Shown here: positions 34,862 through 44,068 of the stretch, in pieces
Numbering within the stretch: position 1 is the stretch's first letter
Layout: the number at the start of each line of letters is the position of its first letter
Translations under genes and position numbers: made by a program
Notes under the pieces: model-generated
The model's database searches: none
Seen by the model: the letters and a program-made list of their open reading frames with translations, nothing else
Told to the model about the DNA's origin: nothing
Assembly (NCBI GenBank): GCA_965212205.1
Contig: CBDBUX010000001.1
Coordinates: 248,001 to 312,000, forward strand
Direction: 5' to 3'
DNA: 64,000 bases
Source of the DNA: JAHEJJ01 sp965212205
Lineage (GTDB): Bacteria; Bacteroidota; Bacteroidia; Flavobacteriales; Flavobacteriaceae

Positions 34862-35599
34862 TTATGTCCATTTCCTAATACCCCCTGCCTGCAGCTCCGT
34901 TATACATAAAACCGACGGGTGTTTCCATAGGATACTGGCAGGTAATTCTGGAGTGACGGCCTTTTTTTGCCATTCGGCATAAACCTCCGATTTTCCGGTT
35001 CCGGCGACAAGAAACAGGATCTCTTTCGCCTCCAGTATCGATCGGATACCCATAGTGACACCAAATTTTGGAGGTGTTTTCTCTGAACCGATCATCTCGT
35101 GCCGCTGAGTTGATGGCGCAAGGGTGGAGACATAACACGTATAGGGAGGCCAGTTTGTGGCCGGCTCAAGAAATCCTAAATGCCCGTTCTTTCCCATGCC
35201 CAAAATGAGGAGGTCCAATGGGCCTTCGGTATCCAGTTTGTTCTGCATGGAAGCGGCAGCTTCTTTGGCCTGTACTCTGTTTTTGAGCAGGCCCGATTTC
35301 GGGGAAAAGCAATGAATGTTCTCCTCAGCCACACCCCATGGGAACCTTACCTCTTTTTCGATATAGTGCATGGTGCTATGAGCATAGTCAGATAATCCAA
35401 CCCATTCATCCAATTGGAACAAGGTGAGATCAGCGGTTGGGAGATCCTGGATCTTTCCGATTTGGCGATACATCCCCAGCGGTGAATTTCCGGTTGCGAT
35501 ACCAATCTTTAGGAATGGATTTTTTTGGATTCTTGCCAAAAGCCAGTCGGCCGCTGTTGTGCTTAATTCCTGATAATCTTTACACCGCAGCAACCTCAT
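34862..35599 (-). CDS. NagB-like glucosamine/galactosamine-6-phosphate isomerase family protein
   Basis: 245 residues from the ATG whose A is the last base of the preceding TGA stop, so translation is coupled; an in-frame TTG lies one codon earlier. The NagB/6-phosphogluconolactonase fold is marked by IGIATGNSPLGMYRQI (phosphate binding), TLFQLDEWVGL (catalytic Asp) and LGMGKNGHLGFLEPA (His and Glu). The residue two before the His, Asp in E. coli NagB, is Asn here. It would open and isomerise an amino-sugar phosphate or related sugar phosphate in the cytoplasm. No kinase that would make such a phosphate is in the cluster. Confidence 0.82.
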   Translation of the reverse strand: MRLLRCKDYQELSTTAADWLLARIQKNPFLKIGIATGNSPLGMYRQIGKIQDLPTADLTLFQLDEWVGLSDYAHSTMHYIEKEVRFPWGVAEENIHCFSPKSGLLKNRVQAKEAAASMQNKLDTEGPLDLLILGMGKNGHLGFLEPATNWPPYTCYVSTLAPSTQRHEMIGSEKTPPKFGVTMGIRSILEAKEILFLVAGTGKSEVYAEWQKKAVTPELPASILWKHPSVLCITELQAGGIRKWT

Positions 35600-36132
35600 C
35601 AATACCAGGCAATTTCACCCTTATATGGAACACAGCCTTCGTAGTATCCCGGGAGCGGATTATACCGCAATCCTTCGGTGATCCCTGGCTCAGAGGAGAA
35701 ATACCCCCACTGGGTCAGGCTTTTAAGCTGCTTGAAATAATGAGGATTATCTTCAGTTGTGCCTTGTGCCTCCTTGTCGAGTTGCTCAATTACGGCAACT
35801 TTTTTCTCTGCGGATAGTTCCAGGAATCCCTCGCCTAATAATTGGTTTAACCCGAGGATGATGCGATCCTTATCTTCTAATTCGTAACACTCCTCCACAA
35901 TCAGCGCAAGGAACTCATGGACCATGGCTTCCCTTGCTCCAGGGGAGGTTGGTGTTTTGGGCAATATTATTTCTACTACCTCCGCCAGAAGAGTTTGATA
36001 TTCCTCATTGAATAAGGAGGGATTGTGATTATTGTCTTTACATCCCTGCACCGCCCATGAAAAGGGTATAAAACTGGCGGCAGACCAGCTGGCCAGCACT
36101 CCTAATGCCTTTCTTCGATCTATTCCTTCCAT
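35599..36132 (-). CDS. Gluconate 2-dehydrogenase subunit 3 family protein with Tat signal
   Basis: 177 residues. The N-terminus has twin arginines (DRRKALGVLASW) before a hydrophobic stretch and a cysteine (AVQGC), so it is predicted to be exported by Tat and perhaps lipid-anchored. The rest is the helical small-subunit fold (TLLAEVVEIILPKTPTSPGA, VHEFLALIVEE, LPGYYEGCVPYKGEIAWY). In FAD-dependent gluconate and glucose dehydrogenases the small subunit carries the signal peptide and takes the flavin subunit across the membrane. It overlaps the upstream Gfo/Idh gene by 13 bases and the NagB-like gene by one, and the matching GMC subunit lies two genes upstream. Confidence 0.9.
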   Translation of the reverse strand: MEGIDRRKALGVLASWSAASFIPFSWAVQGCKDNNHNPSLFNEEYQTLLAEVVEIILPKTPTSPGAREAMVHEFLALIVEECYELEDKDRIILGLNQLLGEGFLELSAEKKVAVIEQLDKEAQGTTEDNPHYFKQLKSLTQWGYFSSEPGITEGLRYNPLPGYYEGCVPYKGEIAWY

Positions 36133-37211
36133 AATAAATATGGTTTTTTAACATCGGTCTTAAAGGGCAGCATGATCTTTTTTCCACTACCTGCCGAGGC
36201 ATAGGCCGCAAAGATTATTTCCAGGACCGCCTTGCCATCCTCTCCTGTTACCAGAGGTTTGCGATCGTTTTTTACGCAGTCTACAAAATGCGTCATCTCC
36301 TGCGGAAATCCATAGTTCCATAGTTCTTCATACATCGTAAAACTCCAGCCTTTGGTATTACCTGCCTTTTCAACGGCGTACCCAATCCCTTTTTCACTAT
36401 AAGTGAGTATGGAACTGCCCTGAAGAAGATCGGCATAAGCCACCCCTTCGCTTCCATGTATTTCGGCCTTATCGTCCATGCCCCCTTTTTTTGTCCAGCT
36501 TTCCTCTGCCACAGCGGTAACCCCATTGCTAAACTCAAGAATAAGCAGGCTGTTGTCGTCCCCCTTAGTTTTATCCTGATGTACAGAGGTTTGCATTTGT
36601 GCATAAACGGAAACAACGCTGGCTTCAGGATTTAACCACCTGAAAAACTGTATTGCATGACATCCCATATCCATCATAACACCACCACCTGATCTTTCTA
36701 CATCATAAAAGTGTGCTGCATGCGGGCCATCGTGTTTTTCAGACTGTTTAAACAAGATCGGTTTTCCCAGAGCGCCCTCATCCAGAAGCGCTTTTAACCG
36801 TACATATTTTGGGGCAAAACACAGCTCTTCGGCATACATGAGTTTTACATTGTTCTTCCTGCAGGCCTCGATCATTAGGTCGGCTTCCTCCAGGTTCAGG
36901 CACAAGGGCTTTTCTACCACCACATGCTTTTTGGCCTCAGCAATTTTAAGGGTCAGTTCGCAGTGCAAGTGGTTGGGTGCGCCAAGGATCACCATGTCGA
37001 TCTCGTCCAGCGCCAGAAAAGGTTCCAGTTCGGTAAACCAATTCCGAACCTGGTGTTGTTCTGCAAAACTTTTTACATGTTCCTCGTTGGGAGACATCAC
37101 CGCCACAAGCTTAGCATCGGCGATCGTCTTTAGTGCTTCCGCATGAATGCTGGCAATAAACTGAGATCCTATGATACCAACCCCTATTTGTTTGCTTTGG
37201 ATCGCTTTCAT
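36120..37211 (-). CDS. Gfo/Idh/MocA family oxidoreductase in the GMC dehydrogenase cluster
   Basis: 363 residues. The Rossmann start is VGIIGSQFIASIHAEALK, EKP is present in HVVVEKPLCLNLEEA, and the catalytic helix reads GGGVMMDMGCHAIQFFRWL. A C-terminal dimerisation domain follows. There is no signal peptide, so it acts in the cytoplasm with NAD(P), on a sugar or keto-sugar. It overlaps the GMC gene by four bases (ATGA) and the small-subunit gene by 13 bases. The order suggests that a periplasmic oxidised sugar is taken in and reduced or oxidised further. Confidence 0.88.
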   Translation of the reverse strand: MKAIQSKQIGVGIIGSQFIASIHAEALKTIADAKLVAVMSPNEEHVKSFAEQHQVRNWFTELEPFLALDEIDMVILGAPNHLHCELTLKIAEAKKHVVVEKPLCLNLEEADLMIEACRKNNVKLMYAEELCFAPKYVRLKALLDEGALGKPILFKQSEKHDGPHAAHFYDVERSGGGVMMDMGCHAIQFFRWLNPEASVVSVYAQMQTSVHQDKTKGDDNSLLILEFSNGVTAVAEESWTKKGGMDDKAEIHGSEGVAYADLLQGSSILTYSEKGIGYAVEKAGNTKGWSFTMYEELWNYGFPQEMTHFVDCVKNDRKPLVTGEDGKAVLEIIFAAYASAGSGKKIMLPFKTDVKKPYLLWKE

Positions 37212-38899
37212 ATTTTTTGAGCGTTAAATTTTTGGGCAGCATAGGTAGCCGCCCTGGCCGTAAGGGCCATATAGAGCAGCGAAGGACTTTGATTACCGGT
37301 ACTTGTCATACAGGCGCCATCGGTTACAAATACATTCGGGCATAAATGCATTTGATTATGAGCGTTAAGCATAGAAGTTTTTGGGTCGGAACCCATTCTG
37401 CAGCCTCCCATCTCATGTATATCGAGCCCCGGAGCTTGTTTGGAATCGTCCTGTATTATATCAACGCATCCCATGGTCTCCAGCATGGCTTTGCTTTCTT
37501 TAAAAAAGTCCTCCACCATCATTTCATCGTTCTCATCGTAGCTTACTTCCGTGACCAGTTGTGGAATCCCCCAGGGGTCTTTTTCGGTTTTAGACAAATA
37601 GACCTTGTTGGAAACTTTTGGGATCGTCTCGCCCTGCATGTACATATAGGCCTGCCACTTACCCGGATAACGTAGACTTTCTTTATACGCTGCCCCTATA
37701 CCCGGACCGTTTTCTGGGGCCTCCTGATTTCTGTGCCGGAATGCACCACTGAAAATGGTATAGCCTCCAACAAAGGGCATGTCGTTCTTATATACATTTC
37801 TAAAATTAGCCAGAATGAGTTCGGCGGGATTTCTGCCATAAACATAGGTGTCTTTAAACCCATCAAAGCTACCAGAGGCCCAGCCGCGATAGTTATGAAA
37901 ACCTATATAATGCCCCAGAATATCATGATCGTTCCCAAGCCCATTGGGGAATCTCTCCGAGGTGGAATTCAATAAGATAAGATTAGAATTCAGGGCCGAG
38001 GCGTTTACAAAAATTATACTGGCCTTAAGCGTTTTGCGCTTCCCTGAAACCGTATCGATATACACAATCCCCGATGCCTTTTTTTCGCCCTCATCATAGA
38101 GTATTTTTTCAACCACAGCGTCGGAAATAATGCTGAGGTTTCCAGTGCGTTTTGCCGCAGGCAAAGTGCTGGAATTACTGCTGAAATAAGCCCCAAATGG
38201 ACATCCTCTCATACAAAGGTTCCTCGACTGGCATTTTCCACGCCCCAGTTCCAGATGGTGTTCTTTAGGCTCGGTTAGATGAGCCCATCTACCATGTACC
38301 AGGTACCGGTCTGGATATTTGTCGTTTAAAGATTCGGTCATATGGCGCTCCACACAATTCATATCGAATGGTGGCAGAAATTCCCCGTCGGGCATGGCTT
38401 CCAAGCCATCTTTATTCCCACATACCCCTATAAAATCTTCTACTACACTATACCATGGTGCTATTTCCGCATAATCTAACGGCCACTGAATACCATATTT
38501 ATATTTAAATGGGGATTCGAATTCGGACTGGCTCCACCGCTGACATGCCCGGCCCCAGGTTAAGGATTTCCCGCCTACCTGAAACCCGCGGATCCAGTCG
38601 AAAGGCTGTTTTTGTACATAAGGCTGGTCCTTGTCCTTGATGAAAAAATGGGCGGTATCTTCGCCGAAACCGGCCGATTTGGTGATCAGCGGGTTTTCAT
38701 CTCTAAAAGCCTTTGGCATCCAACCTCTGTGGGGTAGCTCCCAGGGATGTAAATGTGCGGTGGGGTAATCCTTATTGTGCTCCACATTTCTTCCCCGTTC
38801 CACCACGCAGGTTTTCAGGCCTTGTTCACACAAAACCTTAGCCGCCCATCCACCGGAAATTCCGGAGCCAATTACAATAGCGTCGTAGCTTGTGTTCAT
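37208..38899 (-). CDS. GMC family FAD-dependent sugar dehydrogenase, large subunit
   Basis: 563 residues. The FAD motif is IVIGSGISGGWAAKVL with the ribose-binding glutamate in CVVERG. The GMC C-terminal domain holds the catalytic pair His495 (DIHEMGGCRMG) and Asn536 (STGNQSPSLLYMA). Cys223, Cys229 and Cys233 (GKCQSRNLCMRGC) form a C-x5-C-x3-C motif like the one that binds a 3Fe-4S cluster in bacterial FAD glucose dehydrogenase. The protein has no signal peptide, while its partner subunit at 35599-36132 has a Tat signal, so hitchhiker export is likely. The cytochrome subunit seen in gluconate dehydrogenase operons is absent. First gene of the cluster. Confidence 0.92.
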   Translation of the reverse strand: MNTSYDAIVIGSGISGGWAAKVLCEQGLKTCVVERGRNVEHNKDYPTAHLHPWELPHRGWMPKAFRDENPLITKSAGFGEDTAHFFIKDKDQPYVQKQPFDWIRGFQVGGKSLTWGRACQRWSQSEFESPFKYKYGIQWPLDYAEIAPWYSVVEDFIGVCGNKDGLEAMPDGEFLPPFDMNCVERHMTESLNDKYPDRYLVHGRWAHLTEPKEHHLELGRGKCQSRNLCMRGCPFGAYFSSNSSTLPAAKRTGNLSIISDAVVEKILYDEGEKKASGIVYIDTVSGKRKTLKASIIFVNASALNSNLILLNSTSERFPNGLGNDHDILGHYIGFHNYRGWASGSFDGFKDTYVYGRNPAELILANFRNVYKNDMPFVGGYTIFSGAFRHRNQEAPENGPGIGAAYKESLRYPGKWQAYMYMQGETIPKVSNKVYLSKTEKDPWGIPQLVTEVSYDENDEMMVEDFFKESKAMLETMGCVDIIQDDSKQAPGLDIHEMGGCRMGSDPKTSMLNAHNQMHLCPNVFVTDGACMTSTGNQSPSLLYMALTARAATYAAQKFNAQKI

Positions 38900-39063
38900 G
38901 TCAAAGTAATTCGATCACTTAAATATACTCAATAGATAGGTTACTTTGATACATGAGCGATCGGATAAGAGCATATTATGGTTATCCTCTTTATTGATCT
39001 TTAAGTCCATGAATGTTGAACAACTTTTTGGCATTGTTCAGGCGCATCTATTACGCCAGTTGA

Positions 39064-40005
39064 TTACCGTTTGAAATACCCGCTAGCCTCAACGAATTCC
39101 TCAGCATTTGGCATCTGTAAAATGGTCTCAAGAGCCTGCGATTTGTCTGTGGCCTGGTCATAAAATTGCCTGCATATCTTATAGCCCACGACATACCCCA
39201 AAAGTTTCGGGTACTCTTTCTGACCGATAGATTCCCAGAGCCAGAAATCCGTTTTTTGAATTTCCAGGTCTTCCAGAAATTGCTTTTTAAGTCGCTGTTC
39301 GTCTTTTTCCAGGTATTTCAGACCTTCTGTCTGGGTAATATCGCCAAGGACCAGTGAGGTGACAAATTCTGCACCGCCTTCCCTGAGACAAAGCCCAAGC
39401 ATATTATCTGGAGTGGAATAAAGCTGAACATATTTTTGTCCTCCCATGGCCATCGCTTGTTGAAAATGTGAAAGTTCATGGACCATGATTTTGCGCAGCC
39501 TTTCCTTATTATCGACCACGCGGGTAACCGTGATCAATTGCCCTGCCTGAGAAGCCTGGCCTATGCCCCGATTAGCCCCTACCAGCAAGTAGGTAGGAGG
39601 ATACATAGCTTCGGGCCTAACTTTATCGAATGCTATCATAAGCCCCTGGAATGTTTCTTTCACCTCAGAAATATTGGCGAGGAATTCCGGGAGAAGGGCA
39701 TATCGCCCGGGATTGGCAACCATAGCATCCCGCATTAGTTCAGGGCTAAGCTGATGACGGTTGATGTATTCTTTCAGTCCGGCTGAACCGCGATCGAAAT
39801 AATAGGTTTTTAACACCGCCAGGGTATCGGAATTTTTGTCAAGCTTCTTATATGTCTCCACGAAATGCCTGAGATCATCATATACCAGTTTAGCCTCCAG
39901 GGGCGCACGGGGGTAATTGGGTTGCGCAACGGATTTAAAAGTCAGGAATACTAGCATACCGGCAAGAAAAAGGGCTGCTTTATTTACGGAGTGTTTAGAT
40001 TTCAT
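39064..40005 (-). CDS. Secreted putative zinc protease of DUF2268 type
   Basis: 313 residues with a signal peptide (AALFLAGMLVFLTFKSVAQ). A zinc site HELSH is found in KIMVHELSHFQQAM, and a possible third ligand glutamate in LREGGAEFVTSLVLG. This is the layout of the predicted Zn-dependent proteases of DUF2268; the gliding protein GldB is a distant relative in Bacteroidota. Its substrate is unknown. The C-terminal helical region (LGYVVGYKICRQFYDQA) is typical. Divergent from the next gene and 164 bases away from the GMC gene, so probably not part of that operon. Confidence 0.75.
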   Translation of the reverse strand: MKSKHSVNKAALFLAGMLVFLTFKSVAQPNYPRAPLEAKLVYDDLRHFVETYKKLDKNSDTLAVLKTYYFDRGSAGLKEYINRHQLSPELMRDAMVANPGRYALLPEFLANISEVKETFQGLMIAFDKVRPEAMYPPTYLLVGANRGIGQASQAGQLITVTRVVDNKERLRKIMVHELSHFQQAMAMGGQKYVQLYSTPDNMLGLCLREGGAEFVTSLVLGDITQTEGLKYLEKDEQRLKKQFLEDLEIQKTDFWLWESIGQKEYPKLLGYVVGYKICRQFYDQATDKSQALETILQMPNAEEFVEASGYFKR

Positions 40006-40142
40006 TTCTGCTATGGAATTGGTCAGGGTTATACAAACAAAGAGTAGATCTCATCAGAATTGTTACAGTGGTAAACACAAGCACAAAACAGCTTTTTACT
40101 ATCTTGGCAGGAATCTAACCCCAACCTTTTTAACAGCTACCC

Positions 40143-41786
40143 ATGAGACTATCACATACCCTGGCCCTCTTCTTTTTTGTTATCACTGGCGGTGTTGCGC
40201 AAGACGGAAAGGATGCCACTTCAGACACCTTTGATATGCTGCTAGACCTTTTTACCGATTGGCGCCAGTTTGAAGAACCACCCCTTAATGACGGGGCCCC
40301 GGATTATAGTCTCGCCACCCGGGAAAGGAGGCATCCGGAATTCAAAGCTCTGCAGGGACGCTTGCAAGCCATAGATACTACAGGTTGGACGGTACAGGAG
40401 AAGGTCGATTGGACCATCGTCTGGGCAGAGATGAACGGATATGACTTTAACCACCGCATCCTCCAGCCCTGGGTACGGGATCCTGCTTTTTATAAGTCCC
40501 TCTGGATGGCACGAAGCGATGTTCCTGCCCACGAAGGACCCACCCACCACCGCACCACAGAACTCTGGACATATAGTTTCCCATTGGCCCAAGCCGAACG
40601 TGTACGGCTGCTTTCAGATCTGGTAGTCATCCCGGCACTGAACGAACATGCCAAAGAAAACCTCACCGGAAATGCAAGGGAACTATGGATCGCCGGGATC
40701 CGCGACATTGAAAACCAGGGGAGCAACCTGGAATCTATACTCACCTTACCCGGGGTGGCTGAGGATGCTGAGCTCAAAGAAGCCGTGCAAAAAGCTATAG
40801 CTTCCACCAAAGACCTGGCAAGCTGGCTGCTAGCCCAGGCACCGTCTAAAAATGGTCCGTCCGGGATCGGGAAAGAAAACTACACTTGGTACCTGCAGAA
40901 CGTCCACCTGGTGCCGCTCAGCTGGGAAGACGAGGTGATACTCCTGAAACGGGAACTGGCGCGTGCCTGGGCCTCCCTGAAACTGGAAGAACACCGTAAC
41001 CGTGAGCTACCTCCGTTGAAGGCCGCGGACTCACCTGAGGCATATGACGCTCTGGCCAAAACTTCGGCCAAAAGCCTGATAAATTTTCTGGAACAAGACG
41101 ATATCGTTACGGTAAAAGAATATTTCGAGCCTGCCCTAAAAGCGCATCTCGGTGCCTTCGTGACGGAGGAAACACGGAATTTTTTCTGGATCACCGCCCA
41201 TTACGACCCCAGACCGCTCTATTCTCATTTTTATCACTGGTTCGAGCTGGCCCGGATGGATATCGAACCCCATTCTTCACCCATCCGCCGAGGACCACTG
41301 CTCTACAATATCTTCGACTCGCGTAATGAGGGTACTGCCACTGCAGTGGAGGAGGTCTTTATGCAAGCCGGACTCTATGATGATAATCCCCGTGTCCGTG
41401 AAATCGTCTATATCCTGATCGCACAACGCGCGGCCCGTGGCCTGGGGTCACTTTATGCCCATGCCAACGAAATGACCATGGAAGAGGCCGGCGGAATTCA
41501 TTCAGAATACACCCCCAGAGGATGGATGAAGACCGAAAAAGAACTCCTGCAATTCGAACAACACCTCTATATGAGGCAGCCTGGCTATGGAACAAGTTAT
41601 ATAACCGGAAAATACCTGCTGGAACAGGCAATGATGGAATACAGCCGACTGAAAGAGCAGGAGGGAAACCCCTTCGAACTCAGGGATTTTCTGGACAGCC
41701 TGAATTCTATTGGGAATATTCCAATATCGCTCGGTCAATGGGAGATGACAGGCGTTCGCTTATACCTTCCGGATGCTGCTAAATAG
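40143..41786 (+). CDS. Secreted DUF885-like helical protein, probably an inactive or divergent peptidase
   Basis: 547 residues with a signal peptide (LALFFFVITGGVAQ). The layout and the segments EMNGYDFNHRILQPWVRDPAFY and NEGTATAVEEVFMQAGL recall DUF885 proteins, a helical metallopeptidase-like group. Where DUF885 usually has a HExxH-type motif, this protein reads YSHFYHWFELARMD, so the zinc centre may be lost or rebuilt. I am confident of export and of the all-helical character, less so of the family. It is convergent with the small membrane protein gene. Confidence 0.6.
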   Translation: MRLSHTLALFFFVITGGVAQDGKDATSDTFDMLLDLFTDWRQFEEPPLNDGAPDYSLATRERRHPEFKALQGRLQAIDTTGWTVQEKVDWTIVWAEMNGYDFNHRILQPWVRDPAFYKSLWMARSDVPAHEGPTHHRTTELWTYSFPLAQAERVRLLSDLVVIPALNEHAKENLTGNARELWIAGIRDIENQGSNLESILTLPGVAEDAELKEAVQKAIASTKDLASWLLAQAPSKNGPSGIGKENYTWYLQNVHLVPLSWEDEVILLKRELARAWASLKLEEHRNRELPPLKAADSPEAYDALAKTSAKSLINFLEQDDIVTVKEYFEPALKAHLGAFVTEETRNFFWITAHYDPRPLYSHFYHWFELARMDIEPHSSPIRRGPLLYNIFDSRNEGTATAVEEVFMQAGLYDDNPRVREIVYILIAQRAARGLGSLYAHANEMTMEEAGGIHSEYTPRGWMKTEKELLQFEQHLYMRQPGYGTSYITGKYLLEQAMMEYSRLKEQEGNPFELRDFLDSLNSIGNIPISLGQWEMTGVRLYLPDAAK

Positions 41787-41789
41787 CTG

Positions 41790-41975
41790 TTATTTCTTTT
41801 CTTTAAGCGAAAGGTTAATAACAATGGCCATCAGGAGCCAGATAATAAAGGTTTCTCCATGGGTCATTTCGTAGGTAGACCCTGCAGCTTTGGCCGACAA
41901 CAACACGATGTAGACTACCACAGGAGATAATAAAAGGCTGATCAGGAGATAGAAAAGTGATTTTTTATAATCCAT
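41790..41975 (-). CDS. Small membrane protein, 61 residues
   Basis: No family recognised. Two hydrophobic helices (LFYLLISLLLSPVVVYIVLL and FIIWLLMAIVINLSL) joined by a short polar loop, ending KEKK. It has an ATG start, three bases from the convergent DUF885-like stop. Real codon use and the membrane topology support a gene, but a function cannot be assigned. Confidence 0.6.
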   Translation of the reverse strand: MDYKKSLFYLLISLLLSPVVVYIVLLSAKAAGSTYEMTHGETFIIWLLMAIVINLSLKEKK

Positions 41976-42120
41976 GATGGTTGGTTTTAATACCTAATAC
42001 TAGCTTTTTTTTGTTAAACTGAAAAATATCAGAAGTAGAAAAATACTAAATGGGATCTTCCGTTGGGGTGAGAGAGAAGGGGAAACAACCTTCTGGTTTC
42101 AGCGTGAGTTGTTCTCAAAG

Positions 42121-42151
42121 AAAAACCCATGGCAACTATACCATGGGCTTT
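42121..42151 (-). terminator. Intrinsic terminator of the SlyD-like gene
   Basis: The perfect stem CCCATGG/CCATGGG around an 8-base loop is flanked by A and T runs. Read on the minus strand it is followed by TTTTT, 25 bases after the stop of the isomerase gene. Confidence 0.75.
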
Positions 42152-42175
42152 TCTATTATAATTTTCAGGTGATGG

Positions 42176-42604
42176 CTATTCTATTTCCACTACCTGGAGA
42201 TCGAATATCAGGTCTTGTCCGGCCAGCGGATGGTTGGCATCTACCACAATATGATCTTCTTTTACCTCGGCTATACGGAGTTGTGTTTCCGAACCGTCCT
42301 GGCCCTGGGCTACCAGACCCATCCCCACTTCCGGGGTGATAGATTCTGGTATATCTGCCTTCGGGATAGATTGAAATAATTCCTGGCGCACGTCGCCATA
42401 AGCATCTTCCTTAAGGATAGTGATGGTTTTCTTTTCGTTAATTCCCATATCTATCAGGCCATTTTCGAAACCTGGGATAAGCCCTCCTTGTCCGAGGGTT
42501 ACTTTTAGCGGCTCCCTGCCTTCTGTACTGTCGAACACCTGACCGTCTTTCAATTTACCTGTGTAATGCACCTGGACGGTGTCATCTGCTTTTACTTTAC
42601 TCAT
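42176..42604 (-). CDS. FKBP-type peptidyl-prolyl isomerase, SlyD/FkpB-like
   Basis: 142 residues. The FKBP fold is split by an insert-in-flap domain (residues about 70-125), which marks SlyD-like enzymes. Motifs are VQVHYTGKLKDGQVFDST, GGLIPGFENGLIDM, and VVDANHPLAGQDLIFDLQVVEI. It lacks the metal-binding histidine-rich tail of E. coli SlyD, so it is closer to FkpB/SlpA. It catalyses cis-trans isomerisation of prolyl bonds and acts as a folding chaperone in the cytoplasm. Single gene with its own terminator. Confidence 0.92.
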   Translation of the reverse strand: MSKVKADDTVQVHYTGKLKDGQVFDSTEGREPLKVTLGQGGLIPGFENGLIDMGINEKKTITILKEDAYGDVRQELFQSIPKADIPESITPEVGMGLVAQGQDGSETQLRIAEVKEDHIVVDANHPLAGQDLIFDLQVVEIE

Positions 42605-43041
42605 TCTGATGTTGTATCTGTGTGATTATCAAATTAAATGACGGCAAAACTAGGCATTCCTTTATGGATAGACGAATAATTACCATGAAATACGGGATGA
42701 AGTATAATGGATCCACCTCTATGCACAATCGGGTTATAGCACTTCCCGGCAGTTACCTCACCCCCATCAAATACCCCTGAAGATGAGGTAGTTCGATGAC
42801 CAAATTTAATTTAATTTCTTAAAAACCTCACTTTTATAGTATCTTTAGCTGCTGTAGAGGCGCAGGCACTATATGTTATTTTAAACACGCCATTGATTAT
42901 AATAATACAAACTACCCACTAGTTCGTGTCGCGTTACTTTCTCATTTTGAAGCCTTGAAACCTTGGGAATTCCGGGCTGCACTCAATTTGCTAAAGGATC
43001 TATTAAAAACAAGTTGAGTATAAAATGTCCCGAATTTATTT
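42605..43041. other. Divergent intergenic region, about 440 bases, no gene found
   Basis: This gap separates the isomerase gene and the desaturase gene. It has no reading frame that reads as a protein, no terminator-like hairpin and no strong promoter box that I can place. It may hold decayed coding DNA, but I cannot show it. Confidence 0.4.
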
Positions 43042-43959
43042 ATGAGAAAGTACCCCATTAGTGTAGAGATGCTTATCGAGCAGGTCTCGGAATACAACAT
43101 CATACAAATTGCCGCCATCCCCATGATCCTTCTGGTTGTGCTGGAGTGGATCATCACTATTGTAAAAAAGAAAGACTACTACGACGGACTCGATACCATC
43201 TCCGCCACGGTTATCGGCCTGGTCAATGTTGGTCTTTCCGCACTCTTGAAAGTTGGCACATTTGGTCTTATCCTCTTTTTTTACAACCTGGTACCATGGA
43301 GTATACCCAAGACCTGGTGGGCCTATGTTCTCTGCCTCGTCAGTATAGATTTTGCCCGTTACTGGGCACACCGGATCGCACACGTAAACCGCTTCTGGTG
43401 GGCCACCCACGTAACCCATCATAATTCTGAAAAATACAACTGGTCTGTCTCTTTCAGGCTGGGATGGACACAGCATATCAAAATAATCTTCTTTATCCCG
43501 GTAGCCCTGATGGGTTTCGATCCGGTGATCTTCTTTATCTGCCATCAGATCGAGGTACTTTACCAGTTCTGGATCCACACCGAATATATAAGGAAGCTTC
43601 CGGCACCTATCGAATACATTTTCACCACCCCATCGCATCATCGCGTACACCATAGCAGGAATGAAAAATATATCGATAAGAACTTCGGATCGACCCTGAT
43701 CATCTGGGATAGAATGTTCGGCACCTTTATACCGGAGACTGAACAGGCAGACTATGGTATCACCAAGCCTGTGAATTCGTATAATCCCATCACATTAAAT
43801 TTTCATGAATGGAAAGACCTGATCCGTGATGTGGCTAAAAGCAAGTCTTTAAAGGAAGCCCGCGCCATGGCCTTTACAAGCCCTTCCAAGCTCGAGGCGG
43901 TAAAATCCAAATTTAGTGAGCAACAAAAGGAAGAACTGGCTACCGAGCGCAGTAGCTGA
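43042..43959 (+). CDS. Sterol desaturase/fatty acid hydroxylase family membrane enzyme
   Basis: 305 residues with several membrane helices and the histidine clusters of the di-iron family: HRIAH, HVTHH, and HHRVHH (in TPSHHRVHHSRN), spaced as expected. Such proteins hydroxylate or desaturate lipid chains, carotenoids or sterol-like molecules in the membrane. The substrate is unknown; in this phylum a sphingolipid or hopanoid-like lipid could be proposed, but there is no neighbour to support it. The last 60 residues are polar and helical. Confidence 0.88.
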   Translation: MRKYPISVEMLIEQVSEYNIIQIAAIPMILLVVLEWIITIVKKKDYYDGLDTISATVIGLVNVGLSALLKVGTFGLILFFYNLVPWSIPKTWWAYVLCLVSIDFARYWAHRIAHVNRFWWATHVTHHNSEKYNWSVSFRLGWTQHIKIIFFIPVALMGFDPVIFFICHQIEVLYQFWIHTEYIRKLPAPIEYIFTTPSHHRVHHSRNEKYIDKNFGSTLIIWDRMFGTFIPETEQADYGITKPVNSYNPITLNFHEWKDLIRDVAKSKSLKEARAMAFTSPSKLEAVKSKFSEQQKEELATERSS

Positions 43960-44068
43960 TCTCATTTCTCTTTGGTATTTACCCAGATCTGGAAAACTAC
44001 CTCGATCTCTTAGAAGCCATTCTATACAGATTTGTTATTTTTGATAGGTAGCGCTAAAGCCACCCATT

